Assembly (NCBI GenBank): GCA_050746125.1
Contig: JBOGKX010000195.1
Location: 1 to 64,000, forward strand
Direction: 5' to 3'
Length of the DNA: 64,000 nt
DNA from: JAJPKR01 sp050746125
Lineage (GTDB): Bacteria > Acidobacteriota > Terriglobia > Terriglobales > SCQP01
Shown piece after piece: positions 27,020-34,907 of the stretch (positions within the stretch are counted from its first letter, which is position 1; every line of letters starts with the position of its first letter). Below the pieces are notes generated by a model that saw nothing but the letters and a program-made list of their open reading frames with translations, searched no databases and was not told where the DNA came from. Position numbers and translations under genes: made by a program.

Positions 27020-27403
27020 ATGACCTGCCGCTTCGCTCGCCTGCTGTCTTGTCTCGCCCTTCTCTGCGCCACGGGCTGGAGCGTGCCGCCCCGCCCGCGG
27101 CTCGCCGTCAACGGCGGGTCGCAGAGCGAGGCGGCGGAAAAGGTTTTGCTCTCCTCGTGCCCGGCCGTGCGGGTGACGACCGCGCGCGGCGCCGCCGATT
27201 ACATTTTTTCGCTCGACCATCAAGCCTGGAGCCTCAACCACTGGAAGCATGATCGTTGGGATCTCGCTCGCGCCAACGGCGACGTGATTGCCAGCGGCTC
27301 CGCGTCCTCCGTAGCCCGCGCCGCCAAAGCCGCCTGCGCCGCAGTCGCCACAGACCTCGCCTCTCGCCGCGCGCCCGCGACGCTGCCGGCAAGCGCACAA
27401 TAA
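27020..27403 (+). CDS. Small secreted protein, unknown function
   Basis: I do not recognise a family. The 127-residue product has an N-terminal signal peptide (LLSCLALLCATGWS) and a compact alpha/beta-looking body with VRVTTARGAADYIFSLD and a repeated small-residue C-terminal helix rich in Ala. The DYIFSLDHQAWSL pattern resembles domains that measure or bind in the periplasm, but nothing specific can be claimed. The ATG at 27020 is the first in frame after the lysC stop, 74 bases away, without a strong ribosome binding site. Confidence 0.55.
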   Translation: MTCRFARLLSCLALLCATGWSVPPRPRLAVNGGSQSEAAEKVLLSSCPAVRVTTARGAADYIFSLDHQAWSLNHWKHDRWDLARANGDVIASGSASSVARAAKAACAAVATDLASRRAPATLPASAQ

Positions 27404-27447
27404 ATAAGGCGCAAAGGGACGCGACACTGCCCTCGCCGGGAGGATGC

Positions 27448-28650
27448 ATGGCAGAAGAACGCTATCAGTACGTGATTATCGGCGGAGGATTGACGGGTGG
27501 CTGGGCAATCGACGGCATTCGCGAGCGCGATGGGCAGGGCTCGATCGCTATGCTGAGCACCGAGGCGGATCCGCCTTACGATCGGCCGCCGCTGACGAAG
27601 CAGCTTTGGAAGGGCGACACCAAGCTCGACGACATTTTCATTCATCCGCGCGATTACTACTCCCAGCACGGCGTCACCCTGCGGCTGGAGACGCGCGTTA
27701 GCGTGATCGATCCTCGCGAACATGTCGTGCGCGACCAGCGCGGCACGACCTATCGCTACCAGAAGCTGTTGCTCGCCACCGGCGGCACGCCCCGCCGCCT
27801 GAACATTCCCGGCGGGGATGCGGAAGGTATTTGGTACTACCGCACTGCCGCCGATTACCGCAGCTTGCGCAGCGCGGCCCAAGCCGGCCGCTCCGCTCTG
27901 ATCATCGGCGGCGGTTTCATCGGCTCGGAGCTGGCGGCGGCGCTGGCCATGAACGGCCTGCGCGTCACGCTGCTGTTTCCCGAGCGGTACTTAGTGTCGA
28001 GGGTTTTTCCGGAAGGGCTGGGAACGGCGCTTACCGCCGCCTATCGAGCCAAGGGCGTCGAGATCGTCTGTGGCGACGCGCCGGTCGGAATCGAGCGGAA
28101 GGGCGCCGGATACGAGGCAAAAACGCGCAGCGGGCGTACGATCGCGGCCGATTTGGTGGCCATCGGCATCGGCATCGCCCCCAACCTCGAGTTGGCCAAG
28201 GCCGCCGGCCTCGAGGGCGGCAACGGGATCGTCGTCAACGACCGTTTGCGGACAAGCGACCCGGACATTTTCGCCGCCGGCGACTGCGCCTATTTTCCCG
28301 AGGCGGTGTTAGGCCCGCGCCGCATCGAGCATTGGGACTGCGCCGTCAGCCAGGGCAAGCACGCCGGCCGCAATCTGGCGGGAGCGGACCTGCCCTTCAC
28401 GGATTTGCCGTTTTTCTACTCGGACCTTTTCGAGTTTGGCTATGAGGCGGTCGGCGAGGTGGAGAGCCGCCTGGAAACCTTCGCCGCGTGGCAAGAGGAA
28501 AACAAGACCGGAGTGATCTATTACCTGGGCGAGGGCCGTGTGCGCGGCGCCATGATGTGCAACGTGTGGGAGAAGGTCGAGGCGGCGCGCGCGCTGATAC
28601 GCTCGCAGCGAACCATGTCGCGGAGCGAACTGCAGAACGCCATCCAGTAG
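27448..28650 (+). CDS. FAD-dependent pyridine nucleotide-disulfide oxidoreductase, ferredoxin-reductase/AIF type
   Basis: A 400-residue two-dinucleotide-fold flavoprotein. It has the FAD motif IIGGGLTGG (residues 10-18), KLLLATGG, the NAD(P) motif LIIGGGFIGSELA (about 151-163), and the second FAD motif DIFAAGDCAYFP (about 269-280), then a reductase C-terminal domain. There is no redox-active CxxxxC disulfide, so it is closer to ferredoxin, rubredoxin or putidaredoxin reductases and AIF than to glutathione reductase. GGGAGG lies just before ATG 27448. No ferredoxin or oxygenase partner is visible nearby. Confidence 0.85.
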   Translation: MAEERYQYVIIGGGLTGGWAIDGIRERDGQGSIAMLSTEADPPYDRPPLTKQLWKGDTKLDDIFIHPRDYYSQHGVTLRLETRVSVIDPREHVVRDQRGTTYRYQKLLLATGGTPRRLNIPGGDAEGIWYYRTAADYRSLRSAAQAGRSALIIGGGFIGSELAAALAMNGLRVTLLFPERYLVSRVFPEGLGTALTAAYRAKGVEIVCGDAPVGIERKGAGYEAKTRSGRTIAADLVAIGIGIAPNLELAKAAGLEGGNGIVVNDRLRTSDPDIFAAGDCAYFPEAVLGPRRIEHWDCAVSQGKHAGRNLAGADLPFTDLPFFYSDLFEFGYEAVGEVESRLETFAAWQEENKTGVIYYLGEGRVRGAMMCNVWEKVEAARALIRSQRTMSRSELQNAIQ

Positions 28651-28674
28651 CCTGCGCGGGCGAGGCGCGATCCG

Positions 28675-29859
28675 TTGCGCGTGCTGACCGTCAACACGGG
28701 GTCCTCAAGTCTGAAGACCGGCCTGTACGATTTGGCCGAGGAGCCGGTTGCGCTCTTCACCTGCACCGCCGACGCGATCGGCGCCGCGTCGAGCCGGCTG
28801 CGCATCCGCGGGCGGGAGGGCACGGCGGCGCTCGATTCCGACGCTTCCTTGCGCAGCCATGATGCGGCGCTGACCGCCTTTTTGGAGTGGCTTGGGCAGC
28901 GAGGCGAGGCGGGGCGCTTCGATGGCGCCGGCCACCGCATCGTGGTGGGGAGCGGGGAGTTTCTCGCCCCGCGCCGCTTGGCATCTCCGGCGCTAGCCCG
29001 CCTCGCGGCACTGGTGCCGCTCGCGCCCGATCACCTGCCGCAAGCCCTGGCGGCCATCGCCGCGGTGGAAGACGCTCACCCCGGCATGCCGCAGGCGACT
29101 TGCTCGGATTCGTTTTTCCATCGCAGCCTGCCGGCGGCGGCGCGGCTTCTGCCCCTGCCACGCGAGTGGCGCGAGCGCGGCGTGGCGCGCTGGGGCTTTC
29201 ATGGGCTCTCCTGCGAATCGGCGCTGCGCGCGCTACGCCGCCTCGATCCCGCCGCCGCCGCCGGCAGGCTGGTCGTAGCCCACCTCGGCAGCGGCGCCAG
29301 CTTGACGGCGATTCGCGGCGGGCAAAGCGTGGATACGACCATGGGTTTGACGCCCGCCGGTGGATTGCTGATGTCCAGTCGCAGCGGCGACCTCGATCCC
29401 GGCATCTTGATTTATTTGCAGAGCAGCCAAGGGCTGGAGACCTCCGCCTTGAATCGCTTATTGAATCACGAGTCCGGGCTGGTGGGGCTTTCCGGCTCGA
29501 GCGGCGACATGCGTTTTCTTCTCTCGCAAAGCGACCGGCAGCCGGCGGCGGCACAGGCGGTCGCCTGCTTCGTGTGGCAAGCCAGAAAGTTCCTCGCCGC
29601 CATGGCCGCCACCCTGGGCGGAATTGAGACGCTGATCTTCACGGGTGGCATAGGCGAGCATGCGCCTGTCATCCGCGACGGCATTTGCCGCGACATGGAA
29701 TGGATGGGGATCCGCCTCTCTCCGGAACACAACCGGGCCAGCGCGCCGGTCATCTCCGCGCCGGAAGCGGCGGTCACCGTGCGCGTGATCGCCGCCGACG
29801 AGGACCGCGAAATCGCGCGCCACACGGCGGCTGCGCTGGCCGCAGATATAGGAGGCTGA
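28675..29859 (+). CDS. ackA: Acetate kinase family protein
   Basis: Converts acetyl phosphate and ADP to acetate and ATP. The 394-residue product has the ASKHA phosphate-1 motif NTGSSSLK (residues 7-14), GFHGLSCES, the phosphate-2 region VVAHLGSGASLTAI, TTMGLTPAGGLLMSSRSGDLDPG, and FTGGIGEHAPVIR. The start is a TTG at 28675 directly before the conserved N-terminus, 24 bases after the flavoprotein stop. It lies 3 bases before the phosphoketolase gene, whose product acetyl phosphate is its substrate, which supports the assignment over propionate or butyrate kinase. Confidence 0.93.
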   Translation: MRVLTVNTGSSSLKTGLYDLAEEPVALFTCTADAIGAASSRLRIRGREGTAALDSDASLRSHDAALTAFLEWLGQRGEAGRFDGAGHRIVVGSGEFLAPRRLASPALARLAALVPLAPDHLPQALAAIAAVEDAHPGMPQATCSDSFFHRSLPAAARLLPLPREWRERGVARWGFHGLSCESALRALRRLDPAAAAGRLVVAHLGSGASLTAIRGGQSVDTTMGLTPAGGLLMSSRSGDLDPGILIYLQSSQGLETSALNRLLNHESGLVGLSGSSGDMRFLLSQSDRQPAAAQAVACFVWQARKFLAAMAATLGGIETLIFTGGIGEHAPVIRDGICRDMEWMGIRLSPEHNRASAPVISAPEAAVTVRVIAADEDREIARHTAAALAADIGG

Positions 29860-29862
29860 CCC

Positions 29863-32304
29863 ATGTTTCGATTCGACACCACGATCTCCAGCGCCGTGCG
29901 CGCCCCCGCGCCGGGCCAACCGGCGCCGGAGCCCGGCCCCTTGAGCGAGCTGGAATTGTCGTGCCTGGACCGTTTTTGGCGTGCCGCCAATTACCTCACC
30001 GTCGGCCAGATCTATTTGCAGGCCAATCCCCTGCTGCGCGAGCCCTTGCGCGCGGAGCACATCAAGCCGCGCCTGCTTGGCCATTGGGGCACCTCGCCGG
30101 GTCTCAGCTTCATCTACGCTCACGCCAACCGCTTGATCCGGGCACGCGACGTAAATGCCATCTTTTTGGCCGGCCCGGGGCACGGCGGCCCGGCGGTACT
30201 GGCCAACGTCTATCTCGAAGGAACCTACACCGAGATCTATCCGGAGGTGACGCGGGATCTGGCCGGAATGACTCGGCTGTTCCGGCGTTTCTCCACGCCC
30301 GGCGGCGTGCCCAGTCACGTCAGCGTGCCCACGCCGGGATCGATCCACGAAGGCGGCGAGCTGGGCTACGTGCTCTCCCATGCCTTCGGGGCGGTCTTCG
30401 ACAATCCCGACTTGCTGGCGCTGGCGGTGGTGGGCGATGGCGAATTCGAGACTGGACCCTTGGCGGGCTCTTGGCAGAGCGTGCACTTCCTCGACCCGGC
30501 GCGGGACGGAGCGGTACTTCCCGTTCTGCATCTCAACGGTTACAAGATCGCCAACCCGACGGTTGCCGCCCGAACCCGCGACAGGCGCCTCGAAGGCTAT
30601 TTCACCGCGCTCGGTTATACGCCGATTTGGGTGGAAGGCGCCGAGCCCGACGCGATGCATCAGGCGTTCGCCGCGGCGCTCGATACCTGCCATGACCGCA
30701 TCCTCGCCATTCAGGCGGTGGCGCGTCGCGGACCGGCGCGTTACACGGCGCCGACGTGGCCGATGATCGTACTGCGCTCGCCCAAAGGCTGGACCGGGCC
30801 CAAGGAGTGGCATGGCCTGCCGCTCGAAGGCACTTTTCGCTCCCATCAAGTGCCGCTGGCGGCCGTGCGCAGCGATGCGGAACAGCTCCATATGCTGGAG
30901 ACGTGGATGCGCTCCTATCGCCCGGAAGAGCTCTTTCTTGCCAACGGCGCGCCGGCCGACGACCTGCGCGCAATGGCGCCCGTTGGCGAGCGGCGGATGG
31001 GCGCGAATCCCCATGCCAACGGCGGCCGCTTGCTGCGGCCGCTGCAATTGCCCGAGCGGGCTCCCTATGCCGTGCCGGTTCCCGCGCCGGCGCAAGTGCG
31101 GCGCGAGTCCACCCGCGTGCTGGGCACGATGCTACGCGACGTCTATGCCGCCAATCCCGACAACTTTCGCCTCTTTTGCCCCGACGAATTGGCTTCCAAC
31201 CGCCTCGACGCGGTGCTCGAGCAGACCAATCGCTGTTTCTTCGGCCCGACGATTCCGATTGACGATCATCTCGCCCCCAATGGCCGCGTCTTCGAGGTAC
31301 TGAGCGAGCACCTATGCGAAGGCTGGCTCGAGGGCTATCTACTTACCGGACGGCACGGCCTATTCGCTACCTACGAAGCTTTCGCGATGATCCCCGCTTC
31401 GATGGTCGTCCAGCACACCAAGTGGCTGGAAGCGGCGGGGCATTTGGCCTGGCGCGCCCCGATCGCTTCGCTCAATCTGCTGCTCACCTCCACCTGCTGG
31501 CGCAACGACCACAACGGCTTCAGCCATCAAGGACCGGGCTTGATCGATGTCGTGCTGTCGAAGCGGGGCAGCGTGGCGCGCATTTACCTGCCCCCCGACG
31601 CCAATTGCCTGCTTTCCGTCGCCGAGCATTGCTTGCGCAGCCGCAATTACGTCAATTTGATCGTGATCGACAAGCAACCACAGTTGCAATGGCTGGATGC
31701 GGCCGCCGCCGATCAACATTGCCGGCTGGGAGCTTCGACCTGGAGCTGGGCGGGGAGCCGCGAGGGCCAGGACCAACCGGACATGGTGCTCGCCTGCGCG
31801 GGCGACATACCCACGCTCGAGACGGTGGCGGCAGCCGATTGGCTCCGCCGGCGCGCGCCGGAACTGCGCTTTCGCCTGGTCAATGTCGTGGATTTGATGA
31901 CGCTGTTTACCCCCGACGCGCATCCCCACGGCATGTCCCCGGAGGTGTTCCAGAATCTCTTCACGGCCGCGCAGCCGGTCATCTTCGCCTTTCACGGCTA
32001 CCGGCGCGCCATCCACGAAATCGTGCACGGCCGCCCCAACGCCGAGCGTTTTCACGTGCGTGGATTCATCGAACAAGGGACCACCACCACGCCTTTCGAC
32101 ATGGTGGTGCTCAACGAAATGAGCCGATTCCACCTGGCATCCGAGGCGCTGCGGCGAGCCATGCCTGCCGGAGCCCGGCGCGACGCATTAATGAGCGAGT
32201 GTGCCGACGCAATCAAGAACGCCGTCGCCTACGCGCTGGAGCACTTCGAGGATCCGCCCGAGATTCGCGACTGGAGCTGGCCAGCCGACCATGACGGCGC
32301 TTAG
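29863..32304 (+). CDS. Xylulose-5-phosphate/fructose-6-phosphate phosphoketolase
   Basis: A thiamine-diphosphate enzyme that cleaves xylulose 5-phosphate (and often fructose 6-phosphate) with phosphate to acetyl phosphate plus a shorter sugar phosphate. The 813-residue length is normal. Motifs: GHWGTSPGLSF, the phosphoketolase-typical GPGHGGPAVLAN, TPGSIHEGGELGYVLSHAFGA, the ThDP-binding VVGDGEFETGPLAGSWQS, and in the second half SCWRNDHNGFSHQGPG. Ends FEDPPEIRDWSW. Together with ackA it gives ATP and acetate from pentose phosphates without pyruvate. The stop overlaps the convergent DUF2231 gene by 4 bases. Confidence 0.95.
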   Translation: MFRFDTTISSAVRAPAPGQPAPEPGPLSELELSCLDRFWRAANYLTVGQIYLQANPLLREPLRAEHIKPRLLGHWGTSPGLSFIYAHANRLIRARDVNAIFLAGPGHGGPAVLANVYLEGTYTEIYPEVTRDLAGMTRLFRRFSTPGGVPSHVSVPTPGSIHEGGELGYVLSHAFGAVFDNPDLLALAVVGDGEFETGPLAGSWQSVHFLDPARDGAVLPVLHLNGYKIANPTVAARTRDRRLEGYFTALGYTPIWVEGAEPDAMHQAFAAALDTCHDRILAIQAVARRGPARYTAPTWPMIVLRSPKGWTGPKEWHGLPLEGTFRSHQVPLAAVRSDAEQLHMLETWMRSYRPEELFLANGAPADDLRAMAPVGERRMGANPHANGGRLLRPLQLPERAPYAVPVPAPAQVRRESTRVLGTMLRDVYAANPDNFRLFCPDELASNRLDAVLEQTNRCFFGPTIPIDDHLAPNGRVFEVLSEHLCEGWLEGYLLTGRHGLFATYEAFAMIPASMVVQHTKWLEAAGHLAWRAPIASLNLLLTSTCWRNDHNGFSHQGPGLIDVVLSKRGSVARIYLPPDANCLLSVAEHCLRSRNYVNLIVIDKQPQLQWLDAAAADQHCRLGASTWSWAGSREGQDQPDMVLACAGDIPTLETVAAADWLRRRAPELRFRLVNVVDLMTLFTPDAHPHGMSPEVFQNLFTAAQPVIFAFHGYRRAIHEIVHGRPNAERFHVRGFIEQGTTTTPFDMVVLNEMSRFHLASEALRRAMPAGARRDALMSECADAIKNAVAYALEHFEDPPEIRDWSWPADHDGA

Positions 32305-32873
32305 GCCACCTCGCGCCAGGGGAGCGGTTCCTCCTTCGCGGGCTGCACGCCAACCCGGGCCTGATAGACCAAGTAGCCGCCCAGGCGGGCCGAGAGCATG
32401 GCCAGCGCATAGCCGCCGAGCGACAACAGCCGGCCGCCGCTGTTCCTGCGGCGGCGTGCCAGCGAGCCGGCAAACGCCGCCACGCCGGCAATGTTGATCA
32501 GGCCGTGGATTAGCCCGATGCGGCGGTTGGCGCCCGCCAGGCGCGACCAATCGGCCAGGCCGGCGACCGCCGCCCCCAGCGCGCCAGCTAAGCCGACACC
32601 AATCGCAGTTTGCGCCGCCGTGTCCCATCTATCCTCGCGGGAGAAGGCGCCGATCGCATCGCACACCATGGCCGTGGTCCACGAGCCCAGGGGTACGTCG
32701 GTCAGCATCACGTGCAAGGGGTGGCCCAGCTGCTCACCGTGGAGAAATGCTTCGATGCGTTCGTGGTTGGGCCCAAGATTTTCCAAGCCGCGGCGGACGG
32801 CGCTCTGCAGGCGAACTTCCAGCGGCTCGAGCCAAGTCTGCCGGGCGGCGAGAGAAGCGAAGGAGGCTGGCAT
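32301..32873 (-). CDS. DUF2231 domain membrane protein
   Basis: A 190-residue polytopic protein. After a soluble N-terminus it carries the DUF2231 pattern GEQLGHPLHVMLTDVPLGSWTTAMVCDAIGAF, then helices at about 88-110, 122-140 and 148-165 (GLINIAGVAAFAG, LSLGGYALAML). Family members are putative membrane proteins, some with heme-like His residues; the His-Pro-Leu-His motif is present here. The start at ATG 32873 lies in a segment duplicated at 33184 (see the degenerate region entry). Confidence 0.82.
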   Translation of the reverse strand: MPASFASLAARQTWLEPLEVRLQSAVRRGLENLGPNHERIEAFLHGEQLGHPLHVMLTDVPLGSWTTAMVCDAIGAFSREDRWDTAAQTAIGVGLAGALGAAVAGLADWSRLAGANRRIGLIHGLINIAGVAAFAGSLARRRRNSGGRLLSLGGYALAMLSARLGGYLVYQARVGVQPAKEEPLPWREVA

Positions 32874-32879
32874 CTGTTC

Positions 32880-32962
32880 CTAGATGCTCGCCGGCCGATG
32901 CCCGGCTAGCGGCGCGCGGCCGCTCGATCATGGGAACGAAGTGGAGGAATTTGGCCAATATC
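32880..32962 (-). pseudogene. Remnant of a paralogue of the 33235-33648 membrane gene
   Basis: Read on the minus strand this segment gives LAKFLHFVPMIERPRAAS, which matches LAQLFHFIPVLVALRAAT in the C-terminal part of the intact downstream-numbered gene. The DNA match covers about 50 bases and resumes at GCCGGCGAGCATC after a deletion of roughly 88 bases relative to the intact copy. No start or full frame remains. Confidence 0.6.
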
Positions 32963-33002
32963 TCACGGCCCCGGCAATACGCGATCTGCCAGGCGCAAGA
33001 CT

Positions 33003-33186
33003 TTAAGCTGCCCTGCGAGCTTGCTGGACCGACCTCAGAAACTTCATCAGGTCGGCGTTGACTTCATCTTGGTGTGTGGCTGTGAGGCCGTGCGGCCTGC
33101 CCGGATAATAGGCAGTGGGGTCACGCCATTTTCCCGCCGAGCGAGTCAGGTGCACTGATGGTAGGAGGAGCTAAGTACGCGGGCAT
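33003..33186 (-). pseudogene. C-terminal fragment of an alpha/beta hydrolase
   Basis: On the minus strand the frame ending at 33003 reads RDPTAYYPGRPHGLTATHQD, then EVNADLMKFLRSVQQARRAA and a stop. This is the typical end of alpha/beta hydrolases of the arylesterase/non-heme chloroperoxidase kind, including the PHGLT segment with the catalytic His. The upstream part of the enzyme, with nucleophile and acid, is missing: the frame closes at a TAG near 33170, just inside the duplicated MPA start. Confidence 0.65.
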
Positions 33187-33234
33187 CTAGTCCTGGATGC
33201 TCGCCGGCCGCCGCCCGGTTATTGGTGCTCCCGG

Positions 33235-33648
33235 CTATTGGCTGAAGACCCGCCGCACGCCGGGCCGGAGTAGATACAGGATGATCCAGAGATAGATGGC
33301 CACCGTCGCCGCGCGCAGCGCCACGAGCACGGGAATGAAGTGGAACAACTGGGCCAATAGCATCAGCGCGCCAGTGATCAGGCCGAAAATGCAAAAGATC
33401 AGCATCAGCAAGCGGCCCCAATCCTTCAGCCGCCACAGGCCAATGCCCATGATCAGCGCCAGCACGACCGAGGTGGCGATCATCAGCCACAGGCCGCCGG
33501 CGCCCATTTGGCCTAGCAGGCGTTGCGTGATCGTGGCCTGCAAAATGGCCGCGCCGCGCACGAGCAGCGCCGCCGCCGCGCCCACCATCATCGCCGCGAC
33601 GACGAAATTAAGCACCGCCAAAATGGTTACGCCTAGAGGCCGCTCCAT
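33235..33648 (-). CDS. Small four-helix membrane protein, unknown function
   Basis: A 137-residue protein with four hydrophobic helices (about residues 7-30, 48-70, 78-98 and 104-128) and a basic C-terminus. The opening RPLGVTILAVLNFVVAAMM and the WRLKDWGRLLMLIF segment resemble small DUF2127-like or similar membrane proteins common in Acidobacteriota; assignment is tentative. A decayed second copy lies at 32880-32962. Function unknown. Confidence 0.6.
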   Translation of the reverse strand: MERPLGVTILAVLNFVVAAMMVGAAAALLVRGAAILQATITQRLLGQMGAGGLWLMIATSVVLALIMGIGLWRLKDWGRLLMLIFCIFGLITGALMLLAQLFHFIPVLVALRAATVAIYLWIILYLLRPGVRRVFSQ

Positions 33649-33682
33649 ACGGTCATCTTACCCCGGCCACTCAGGCGGGCCG

Positions 33683-34156
33683 TCAGCCGAGCGGCAAGAC
33701 AAAGAAGAGTTGGCCGGCAATGCCCGGCCCGGCCGGCGGCGCGGGCACGAAGCCGAACGAGCGGTAGAGTGCGGCTGCCGCCGCCATGCTGGGCAGCGTA
33801 TCCAATCGCAGGGCGAAATAGCCGGCTTGGCGAGCGGTCGCGATGCAAGCCTCGGTCAGCGCCCGCCCCAATCCGCAGGCGCGAAATGGGGCGCGCACGA
33901 AGAGTCGCTTCATTTCGCCGGTGGCGGACGCGAATGGGAAGGGACGCAATCCGACACAGCCGACGATTTCGCCGGACACCTCCGCCAGCAGCAGACAGCC
34001 CTCGGGCGGCGCGTACTTTCCCGGCAGGTCGCGGACCTCCTCCGCGAAATCCTGGAACGAGAGGTCCACGCCCAGTTCGCGCTCGTATTCGCGAAAAAGC
34101 CCACGCACGGCGGCAACGTCTTCACAGCTCCGTGCTAAGCGAATCGCGCCAGTCAT
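33683..34156 (-). CDS. GNAT-family N-acetyltransferase
   Basis: A 157-residue acetyltransferase of the GCN5 fold. The central strand-loop for acetyl-CoA is seen as EMKRLFVRAPFRACGLGRALTEACIA (the R/QxxGxG/A pyrophosphate loop as RACGLG), followed by LRLDTLPSMAAAAALYRSFGFVP. The acceptor is unknown. The ATG at 34156 is in frame just before the first strand; the frame is open further upstream, but inside the SRAP gene, whose stop is 34 bases upstream. Confidence 0.85.
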   Translation of the reverse strand: MTGAIRLARSCEDVAAVRGLFREYERELGVDLSFQDFAEEVRDLPGKYAPPEGCLLLAEVSGEIVGCVGLRPFPFASATGEMKRLFVRAPFRACGLGRALTEACIATARQAGYFALRLDTLPSMAAAAALYRSFGFVPAPPAGPGIAGQLFFVLPLG

Positions 34157-34190
34157 CTCCGTTGGAAAGCGCGTGCCGGCGCATGCGGGC

Positions 34191-34862
34191 TTATAGCGCT
34201 TCGATGCATTCGGGCGAATCTTTATCGGCCCAATTGACCGTCTTGCGCACCGGGTACATCTCCAGCGCATCGGCTGTCTCGGCCGCGGGCGGCGCCAGCA
34301 AGCGCGACACCGCGGCCGGGTCGTTGACCTTGGGATCGAGCCAAAGTGGGTAATCCTCGGGGCTCGGTATGGCCGGCATGCGGTCATGGAGCCGCGCAAG
34401 GGCGGGAATGGGCACGGTGGTGATGATCGTGCACGCTTCCGCCGGCTCGTCCTGCGCGCCATTGCCGCGTTCCCATAGTCCGGCAAAGGCGAACAGCCGA
34501 TCATCCTTCCGGTGGATGAACCAGGGCTGCTTTGATTTTTCCAGCTTTTGCCACTCGTAGAATCCGTCGGCGGGGATCAGGCAGCGGCGGCGCCGCAACG
34601 CGTCGCGAAAGGCCGGCTTCGCCGCCAGAGTTTCGGCGCGAGCGTTGATCAGGCGCATGGCGCCGGGTTCGGCCCAGGGCGGCGACAGGCCCCAGCGCAT
34701 CATGGCCAGCTCGCGCCGGCCGGTGGCGAGGTTGACGCGAATCACGGGAATCGCTTGGGTGGGTGCGATGTTGTAGCGCGAGGGGATCGGATGCACGTCT
34801 TCGACTTCGAAGTGCGCGGCTAAAGCATCGCTGTCTTTTCTTAGAGTGAAGCGGCCGCACAT
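34191..34862 (-). CDS. SRAP-domain DNA-protein crosslink sensor (YedK/HMCES family)
   Basis: SRAP proteins self-attach to abasic sites in single-stranded DNA through Cys2 and protect them. The 223-residue product has MCGRFTL with Cys2, RYNIAPTQAIPVI, MRWGLSPPWA, NARAETL, the active-site Glu in LIPADGFYEWQK and the His in LHDRMPAI. It starts 45 bases after the end of dnaE2 on the same strand, so it probably belongs to the mutasome transcript, which fits its role in bypass and repair of abasic sites. Confidence 0.92.
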   Translation of the reverse strand: MCGRFTLRKDSDALAAHFEVEDVHPIPSRYNIAPTQAIPVIRVNLATGRRELAMMRWGLSPPWAEPGAMRLINARAETLAAKPAFRDALRRRRCLIPADGFYEWQKLEKSKQPWFIHRKDDRLFAFAGLWERGNGAQDEPAEACTIITTVPIPALARLHDRMPAIPSPEDYPLWLDPKVNDPAAVSRLLAPPAAETADALEMYPVRKTVNWADKDSPECIEAL

Positions 34863-34907
34863 GATCAGAGCATACCGAAAACAAAGCTGCTTTTGGCTCG
34901 TGCAAGG

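Larger units (their letters stand above)
32874..33234 (-). other. Degenerate intergenic segment with gene remnants and a partial duplication
   Basis: This 361-base stretch has no intact gene. It contains the remnant of a paralogue of the membrane gene at 33235-33648 (32880-32962) and a fragment of an alpha/beta hydrolase C-terminus (33003-33186). GATGCTCGCCGGCCG occurs at about 32884 and again at about 33196, followed in each copy by sequence leading into an MPA start. So the junction 'end of membrane gene, start of DUF2231 gene' appears twice. The picture is a tandem duplication followed by decay. Confidence 0.65.
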
